In this document: piece after piece, positions 15,001-19,886 of the stretch
How the letters are laid out: each line of letters opens with the position of its first letter
Numbering within the stretch: position 1 is the first letter of the stretch
DNA from: Clostridiaceae bacterium
GTDB taxonomy: Bacteria > Bacillota > Clostridia > Saccharofermentanales > UBA5734
Direction: 5' to 3'
NCBI GenBank assembly: GCA_012729935.1
Contig: JAAYBY010000151.1
Coordinates: 1 to 19,886, forward strand
Length of the DNA stretch: 19,886 bases
Notes under the pieces: generated by a model
What the model saw: only the letters and a program-made list of their open reading frames with translations
Database searches by the model: none
What the model was told of the DNA's origin: nothing
Translations under genes and position numbers: made by a program

Positions 15001-15449
15001 CAGCCGCTTACGCCCAGGCCAATCCGGATACGATACCGGGTGATGCGGCCTGGTTCACTGTTAACCGCCCGATCACACAAATGAATGACGGTCTGATCCC
15101 GGATCCCGATCAGCTGATCCAACGCCAGCTTAAAGACCAAAAACCGATCAGTCTGCGATTGAGTTCGGATGAACTCGTCAAGGTCTGCCGGCATGCTGTT
15201 CATATGGCGGCTCAGTTAAGTGATCAGATTCTGCACGGTTTGTTCGCTCCAAATCCAGTACGCCTGTCCAGTCAGCCGATTCCCTGTCAGACCTGTTCAT
15301 TTGGTTCAGTCTGTCAGTTTGACAGACGCATTGGTCCGTGGCGACGACTTGAAAAACTTCATGTGGATGATGGGCAGGACACGTCGATGACAGCAAAAAA
15401 TACATTCCTGATGCTGATTGACAAGCAGGATGAAAGGAACGGAGACTGA
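12054..15449 (+). CDS. addB: AddB subunit of the AddAB helicase-nuclease
   Basis: This 1131-residue subunit partners AddA in resecting double-strand breaks for homologous recombination. The N-terminal region follows the AddB pattern (LLIVPEQTKIDIERDLL, VEVLSFRRLAWRLLGE), as do VWITGFGELRDFTPQED, DQVNIGDLQHSMLRETPILFIVGAS (cf. FVLGANDG) and VSQLETYAACPFKQFSDRL. The C-terminal nuclease domain has IDYKSGQ with D958 and K960, and the iron-sulfur cysteines are present as C791, C1078, C1081 and C1087 with the family's Cx2Cx5C spacing. The usual N-terminal Walker A (GRSGSGKT in Bacillus) is replaced by FGTSRSALR, without Lys or GKT. The ATG follows CAGGTG by 4 bases. Its stop is 4 bases before addA, so the two are co-transcribed and probably coupled. 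Confidence 0.95.
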   Translation: MLSLLFGTSRSALREACLRAVSDTMQTSPGQNGLLIVPEQTKIDIERDLLMQSRQKCLMTVEVLSFRRLAWRLLGEIGQQPAHTVDALGRSMLIHKVLRDSRHELHALGALADRPGFVGQVASVLGDLKRYRIDPDQLKTSAQTATDQALKHKSLDLACVMDGYQRLMVEADLTDSEDDLTRLGDILQQLIGLSDSPWPWPWSRLSWLRNTHVWITGFGELRDFTPQEDAILSGLAALARSLTITAAADRIPVSRDLAEQGIEAFMAGRRTIWRLVSRLSGFRIQKINRPMTRRSQNIQSILRTGLPAPELIDCGSAAQSDALGLIEAPTIDDEVAWVAGTIRQLVQLEGYRYRDITLAVCNLQQYAARLRSVFRTFGIPLFLDAERSLSGTPFMRFVLGLLDTELTGWSRNALMTCLRTGLTPLNPHDIDLLENAWLARGLFREDLIFSDNRYEPSLSTVEIDRQSDETDERSDKSKTSGPINRESILELRDQVLCPIRDVLHQLRKEKQTGVRIDRLRSFLDAYQVPQRIQEWADALIESHDTDTAATLIQSWNIFNHVLDQMHQLFADTPLSLKAFRDLIATAIDTATVTVIPSAIDQVNIGDLQHSMLRETPILFIVGASAGQLPPAPPSEGLLKDPDRQILSQITGRQMPSRLRDKVFADALMIETLMTQNTEKLYLTTQQGTASSIFDLLSRHFPDAHQVLDETPDLADPRLNAPDPVFRWLLSHEALTGQITVMQKMNELLLSAGYTRPELTAPEQKVSPEMIQALYQPPVLLSVSQLETYAACPFKQFSDRLLALRERPEWQPERTLTGVLLHGMMEQALRTICYELNQWPDDPNAFWQLWIDRDLTAAVRDWFNRTIDRYRMHRLLDDGLRASTGRRVCKTIESSLNIILQQLKDDPYQPTLFEWTFDPHQHTALPIRTDPEMTVRLQGKIDRIDFYASEDCTYFRVIDYKSGQRAVDYHALYHGLSLQLPIYAAAYAQANPDTIPGDAAWFTVNRPITQMNDGLIPDPDQLIQRQLKDQKPISLRLSSDELVKVCRHAVHMAAQLSDQILHGLFAPNPVRLSSQPIPCQTCSFGSVCQFDRRIGPWRRLEKLHVDDGQDTSMTAKNTFLMLIDKQDERNGD

Positions 15450-15453
15450 CCGC

Positions 15454-18400
15454 ATGGAACTTACAGCCAGTCAATTGAATGTGGTACAGGCTGAGCGTAG
15501 CAATCTGCTGGTTTCAGCAGCTGCCGGTTCCGGGAAGACAGCTGTTTTAACTGAACGCATTGTGCAAAGAATTCTAACCGGACAGCTGGATGTCCAGCAT
15601 GTTCTTGTTGTGACATTTACTGAAGCGGCTGCACGTCACATGCGCGAGAAGATCGAAGAAAAGCTTCGATCAGCTCTGCTTCAGGAGCGTGATCCGGTTT
15701 ACCGGCAGCGGATCGGTCAGCAGCTGGCGCTGCTTGCCGGGTCCGCCATATCAACGATTCACGCGTTTTGCCTTCAGGTGATCTATAATTTTTATCACCT
15801 GGCAGTTGATTCGTCGGGACAACCGCTGACTGAGCCAGGTTTCACGGTTCAGGAACAGAATGAATCAGAAGCCCTTTTACGCGAAACGTTGAATGACTGG
15901 CTGAATGAGGCGTATGAAGCAATCGACCGGGGTTCATTTGAGGATCTATTCGAACCGGGGTCATCAGTTGATGTTTTTTATCACCTGATGGACGGTTTCG
16001 GTAACAGCCGCAGCGACGAACCTGTTCGTGAACTGATGCTCAGTGTCTACCATTATTTGCGAAGCCTTCCGGACTACCCGAATCTGATCAGGCAACACCT
16101 CGACCAGCTTCGCGCTGCAGCAAATCATTTCTCAGAGAGTCTGTATTGCCAGGTGATCATGGATCAGCTCAGACTGCGCCTGGATCGGGCCATGACGGTT
16201 ATCCCCGACCTTGAACGAAGACTGGCGGGAACCCTTCAGCTTCTGGCGAACAAACAGCGAAATGAGGAAGCGAAAGCGCAGTTTTCTGCTGTTCTAAACG
16301 CGTTGCGGACACTGTATGAAAAATTGCCGGATGGTCTTAAATGGGACGAGGTGCGCGCGCAGATCAATCTGATGAGTGAGCTCAAAGTACCGGCAAACCG
16401 GGCGGCAGACTCTGATGAAAAGCGAGCGTTCCTGGAGCCGTTTATCGAATCCGTCTCTGAGGCGATCTGTTTTATCAGCGGACAGTGCAGCACCAAAAAA
16501 TACAGTGAGCATTTCCTGTTTGATACCCGTTTTACATTTAATCAGTCGGCTGCTGAAATAGAAACGGAAATTCAAACGATGCTGCCGGTCATCGAATTGT
16601 TTTTTCAGTTGGTTGAGAGGCTGGACGAGCGATACACGTCGCGCAAGCGTTCAGCAGGTGTGCTTGATTTCAGTGATTTTGAGCATATCGCGCTTGCCAT
16701 CCTCCGGCAGGATGAGGCCTGTCAGTACTATAATACCCGCTTTGCGGAAGTCTATGTCGATGAATATCAGGATACAAGCAGTATACAGGAGACCATCCTG
16801 CAGGCGGTCACCCGAGACAATTGCCTGATGGTCGGTGATATCAAACAAAGCATTTATCGCTTCAGACATGCCCGGCCTGAAATCTTCCAGGGTAAAATTG
16901 AACAATTTGCATCTGGACAGGGCGGCAGACTACTTGAACTCAATCAGAATTTCCGCAGTGTTCCGGGCGTCCTGTCAGCGGTCAATGATGTTTTTGCCCA
17001 GTTGATGTCCGTTGGTGCTGGTGAAATCGACTATGATGAGCATCATGCACTGGTGCCCTATCGCAAACCTCTTATGAATCTTGAACCGGCTGTCCAGCTG
17101 CTGCTGGTTAATCGGATTGCAGAGACCGATGATGAAGGTCAGGAGCTGACTGAACAGGAGCAAGATGACCACGTTGAGGATCTGAGTCGTGATGAACGCG
17201 AAGCACGAGTGGTCGTTCAGGCTATACTGCAGCTGCATCAGGATGGCCGATCCTGGACCGAGATAGCCGTTCTCGCACGAACGAAATCGATTATCCATAC
17301 GTGCCGGGAAATGGCGGAGGCTGCGGGTATCCCGGTTGCCTCGGAAACCGGACCGAGCACATTTGATCTGCCGGTTTTTCAACAGCTCGAAGCGTTGCTG
17401 CAAACGCTGGATAACGAGCATCAGGATATCCCGCTGGCAGCGTTTTTACGCAGCGGGATCGCCGGTGTGTCGCTGAGTCTTGATCAGCTTGCCGGTATTC
17501 GTCTGTTTGGCAAAGAAAAAAATCTGGATTTCTTCCATGAGGCTGTTTTTGCCTATCAGCAAAAGGGTCCGGACGCGACATTGCGATCACAGCTGTCGCG
17601 ATGCCTCAACTGGCTGGACACACTGCGGCAGAGAGAGCAGATTCTGCCGCTTGGCGAATTGATCGAACAGATTTTCACAGAAAACGGCTGGATCAACCAG
17701 GTCGCAGCAGGACCGGACGGCGGCCATCATGTTCGTGTTCTCCGGCGGTTTCAAACCTGGACCGAACGATACGAACTGAACCGCCGGAAAGGTATCTTCC
17801 GGCTGGTTCAATATCTGAAAAACCTGAGAAGTCTCAATCAGGGCGATGTACCGGCTGAGTCCGCCGCGCCGGCAGAAAATGCCGTTCGCATGATGACCAT
17901 CCATGGAAGCAAGGGCTTGGAATTTCCGATTGTCCTGATTCCCGGGCTTAGTCGTCAGCTGCTCGGACCGGACAGCAAAGACTGCATTGTCATCAGCGAA
18001 AAGATGGGAATTGGTTTCGATTTCGCTGATCCGGAGCGGAGAATCCGTTATCCGTCACGGATAAAATCAGCGATGATGGACGAGTTAAAGGCCAGTACCC
18101 AGGCCGAAGAGCTGAGACTGCTCTATGTGGCGATGACGCGGGCTATGGATCGTCTTTTCCTGATTGGATCAGTCAATATTGAGCCGGAAAAAGAGAGCAG
18201 CCGAATGCTGCGGCTGATTGAAGCAGCCAGAAGCTATTCATCGCGTAGTCTGCCGGATCATCTCGTTCGATCGGCCCGTTCGAGTCTGGAATGGTTGATT
18301 TTGGCGCTGGCCAGAAATCCAGCTGTTGATCTGGGCTTTTTGGGCGCATCAGCCGCGACAGGGCAGACAGCCCCAAAGCCGATGGGACAAAGTGCTGTTC

Positions 18401-19317
18401 TGGGACACTATCCAGACTGGTCTGTCACGTGTGTCAACCATTCAGATATCCGAATAAGCGAAATATGGACGGTGACTGCAGATTCGTCCGAACAGAGGTC
18501 GGCTGACCAGGACCGTTCTGAATGGCTGCCGCCGGCATGTACAGTAGACGTTTTGAAAAAGCGAATTCTGGAACCCTATCGTTATGACCGCGCAGCACAG
18601 CTGCCGTTGAAACTAACTGTCAGTGAACTGAAAGGCCGGGACATGACGGATGAGAATGATCCGGATCGATCTGTTGCATGGCAGCCGGCAACAAAACCGC
18701 TGCGCGGCATCGATCAGGTGCTCATCCGACGCCAGCCAGAACCGGACGGGCAACCGTTGGCAGGAGCAGAACTGGGAACCGCTCTGCATACGGTGTTCCG
18801 CTATCTGGATTTTGTTGCTGCCTGCAGTGATCCTACAGCCGCAGAAATCAGCCGTCAGGTTGTACAGATGGTTCAGACAGGTTTGCTGTCGAACGATGTA
18901 CTGGACGATATACAGCCATTTTTCAAAGCCATGGTGCTTTTTGTTCAGTCAGATCTCGCCCGTTCGATCGTTCGTGCGCAACTGAGCATTGACGGAGTTA
19001 TGAGTCAGGAGACACCCTTTACGCTGATGATTCCGGCAACAGAAATCTATTCTGAGGGAGCCGGCGTTGACGCTGCCGATCAGGTGCTGATCCAGGGGAT
19101 GATCGATCTGTGGTATCGCGATGAGAACGGAATAACCCTTATTGATTTTAAGTCAGATGACATCAGCGGCTCGCCGGAAAGGATAGCAGCAATCCTGAAG
19201 GATCGCTACAGCACCCAACTGTCCTGGTATGTCCGTGCTCTTGAGATGGCTTACAACGAGTCGGTCAAACGCCGGGTGATCTGGCATATTCGATCCGGTC
19301 TGACGGTCCTTGTCTGA
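15454..19317 (+). CDS. addA: AddA subunit of the AddAB helicase-nuclease
   Basis: This is a 1287-residue UvrD/Rep-type helicase with a C-terminal nuclease domain. Helicase motifs in order: I SAAAGSGKT (K28), Ia VTFTEAAARHMREKI, STIHAFC (100-106), II VDEYQDTS (DEYQ at 436-439), III VGDIKQSIYRFRHARPEIF, IV LNQNFRS, V TIHGSKGLEFP (from 815), VI LYVAMTRA (890-897). The nuclease part has LGTALHTVFRYLD, GMID (D1218) and LIDFKSDD (D1231, K1233). The frame extends back to 15418, but I start at the ATG at 15454, which has GGAG 9 bases upstream and begins the conserved LTASQ region. Together with AddB it forms the Firmicute RecBCD equivalent. With AddB's Walker A absent, AddA should be the only ATP-driven motor. 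Confidence 0.97.
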   Translation: MELTASQLNVVQAERSNLLVSAAAGSGKTAVLTERIVQRILTGQLDVQHVLVVTFTEAAARHMREKIEEKLRSALLQERDPVYRQRIGQQLALLAGSAISTIHAFCLQVIYNFYHLAVDSSGQPLTEPGFTVQEQNESEALLRETLNDWLNEAYEAIDRGSFEDLFEPGSSVDVFYHLMDGFGNSRSDEPVRELMLSVYHYLRSLPDYPNLIRQHLDQLRAAANHFSESLYCQVIMDQLRLRLDRAMTVIPDLERRLAGTLQLLANKQRNEEAKAQFSAVLNALRTLYEKLPDGLKWDEVRAQINLMSELKVPANRAADSDEKRAFLEPFIESVSEAICFISGQCSTKKYSEHFLFDTRFTFNQSAAEIETEIQTMLPVIELFFQLVERLDERYTSRKRSAGVLDFSDFEHIALAILRQDEACQYYNTRFAEVYVDEYQDTSSIQETILQAVTRDNCLMVGDIKQSIYRFRHARPEIFQGKIEQFASGQGGRLLELNQNFRSVPGVLSAVNDVFAQLMSVGAGEIDYDEHHALVPYRKPLMNLEPAVQLLLVNRIAETDDEGQELTEQEQDDHVEDLSRDEREARVVVQAILQLHQDGRSWTEIAVLARTKSIIHTCREMAEAAGIPVASETGPSTFDLPVFQQLEALLQTLDNEHQDIPLAAFLRSGIAGVSLSLDQLAGIRLFGKEKNLDFFHEAVFAYQQKGPDATLRSQLSRCLNWLDTLRQREQILPLGELIEQIFTENGWINQVAAGPDGGHHVRVLRRFQTWTERYELNRRKGIFRLVQYLKNLRSLNQGDVPAESAAPAENAVRMMTIHGSKGLEFPIVLIPGLSRQLLGPDSKDCIVISEKMGIGFDFADPERRIRYPSRIKSAMMDELKASTQAEELRLLYVAMTRAMDRLFLIGSVNIEPEKESSRMLRLIEAARSYSSRSLPDHLVRSARSSLEWLILALARNPAVDLGFLGASAATGQTAPKPMGQSAVLGHYPDWSVTCVNHSDIRISEIWTVTADSSEQRSADQDRSEWLPPACTVDVLKKRILEPYRYDRAAQLPLKLTVSELKGRDMTDENDPDRSVAWQPATKPLRGIDQVLIRRQPEPDGQPLAGAELGTALHTVFRYLDFVAACSDPTAAEISRQVVQMVQTGLLSNDVLDDIQPFFKAMVLFVQSDLARSIVRAQLSIDGVMSQETPFTLMIPATEIYSEGAGVDAADQVLIQGMIDLWYRDENGITLIDFKSDDISGSPERIAAILKDRYSTQLSWYVRALEMAYNESVKRRVIWHIRSGLTVLV

Positions 19318-19364
19318 TGAGTCATTCCAGCTGCCGCCGAATCGTTCCAACCGCAGTTGAATGG

Positions 19365-19862
19365 TTAATCAGACTCAGCTGACGTGTTTATTTTATGCAG
19401 TCTGGCAGCCAGCCTTTTTTGACGGAAAAAGGATTGCAGCAGTTCAGAACTTTCCTTTTTGAGAATGCCTTTGACAACTGTGACCTGATGGTTGGATGGC
19501 AGGGAAAACACATCGACGACCGATCCACAGGCGCCTGTCTTTGGATCGTCGGCACCGTAATAAAGTGTACGGATGCGGGCTTGTTGAATGGCACCCGCAC
19601 ACATGACACAAGGTTCAAGTGTAACGTATAGATCGCACTGATCAAGACGCCACGATTTAAGATAACGGCAAGCCTGCCTGATCGCTATCATTTCTGCGTG
19701 CAGCGTCACATCATATCCGGATTCCCGCTTGTTATAGCCACGGCCGATTATCTGGCCCTGACAAACGACCAGTGCACCAACCGGTACTTCATCCACTTTC
19801 CGGGCCAGATCAGCCTGGTGTAATGCCTGCCGCATGCGTTTTTCATGATCCGGTGCAGCCAT
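19365..19862 (-). CDS. tadA: tRNA adenosine deaminase TadA
   Basis: This 165-residue zinc deaminase converts A34 to inosine in tRNA-Arg(ACG). The active site is complete: HAE (H55, E57) and PCVMC (C85, C88). Supporting family features are the N-terminal VPVGALVV strand, YNKRE, the RLDQCDLYVTLEPC strand and ARIRTLYYGADDPKTGACGS, with the usual aromatic-rich tail (LLQSFFRQKR). The size is normal for TadA. The ATG is preceded on the minus strand by GGAGGT with 9-base spacing. It converges on addA with a 47-base gap that contains no clear terminator. Other cytidine/guanine deaminases share the zinc motif, but the flanking segments fit TadA best. Confidence 0.95.
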   Translation of the reverse strand: MAAPDHEKRMRQALHQADLARKVDEVPVGALVVCQGQIIGRGYNKRESGYDVTLHAEMIAIRQACRYLKSWRLDQCDLYVTLEPCVMCAGAIQQARIRTLYYGADDPKTGACGSVVDVFSLPSNHQVTVVKGILKKESSELLQSFFRQKRLAARLHKINTSAESD

Positions 19863-19886
19863 GACTACACGACCTCCAGCGAACCG

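Noticed and set aside
19318..19364. Imperfect ATTC-CAGCTGC / GCAGTTG-AAT inverted repeat between addA and tadA as a terminator
   Set aside because: The pairing has bulges and neither strand has a T run after it.
1..19886. A mobile island, prophage, defence island or CRISPR array
   Set aside because: No integrase, transposase, phage gene, spacer array or clear composition shift was seen; AddAB, HflX, TadA, GlgP and PlsC are core genes.

Overview
The window looks like ordinary chromosome from a low-to-mid GC Firmicute, most likely a member of the Clostridia. The pointers are an AddB-AddA pair (the Firmicute equivalent of RecBCD), a FabT-type MarR regulator, a phosphoribosyltransferase-like protein of a kind I associate with Clostridia, strong Shine-Dalgarno sequences, a consensus sigma-A promoter and a tRNA gene with encoded CCA. 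I cannot name a genus. I see no phage genes, transposase or CRISPR array. No gene-free stretch is longer than 300 bases; the largest gaps are about 190 bases, at 2234-2426 and 11863-12053.

Layout. 3-1424 is the 3' part of a large unrecognised protein, possibly carbohydrate-active. 1592-2233 encodes a phosphoribosyltransferase-fold protein and is closed by a strong terminator. 2427-5369 holds glycogen phosphorylase (glgP) and a small acidic orphan protein. 5394-5545 is a tRNA-Val(GAC) gene on the minus strand with its own consensus promoter and a terminator palindrome. 5557-5931 encodes an XRE-type DNA-binding protein on the minus strand, divergent from hflX (6035-7387).

7388-11099 is a lipid block: a FabT-like regulator preceded by a perfect TTTGA-N3-TCAAA inverted repeat, an acyl carrier protein coupled to it by an ATGA overlap, an acyl-adenylate-forming fatty acid ligase, and a diacylglycerol kinase-family lipid kinase. 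plsC (11053-11862, minus) converges on the kinase and overlaps its 3' end. 11863-12053 is a divergent intergenic region rich in inverted repeats. addB (12054-15449) and addA (15454-19317) follow, and tadA (19365-19862, minus) converges on addA.

How they fit together. The most coherent unit is the lipid block. The ligase could charge exogenous or recycled fatty acids onto the adjacent ACP. Acyl-ACP is the known co-repressor of FabT, so the regulator could read the charging state of its own neighbour. DagK- and PlsC-type enzymes act on diacylglycerol and phosphatidic acid, downstream of acyl supply. AddB and AddA form the double-strand-break resection helicase-nuclease. AddB here keeps its nuclease and iron-sulfur residues but lacks a recognisable N-terminal Walker A motif. 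HflX (ribosome rescue), TadA (wobble inosine) and the tRNA are housekeeping translation functions. The tRNA carries an unusual C at position 33.
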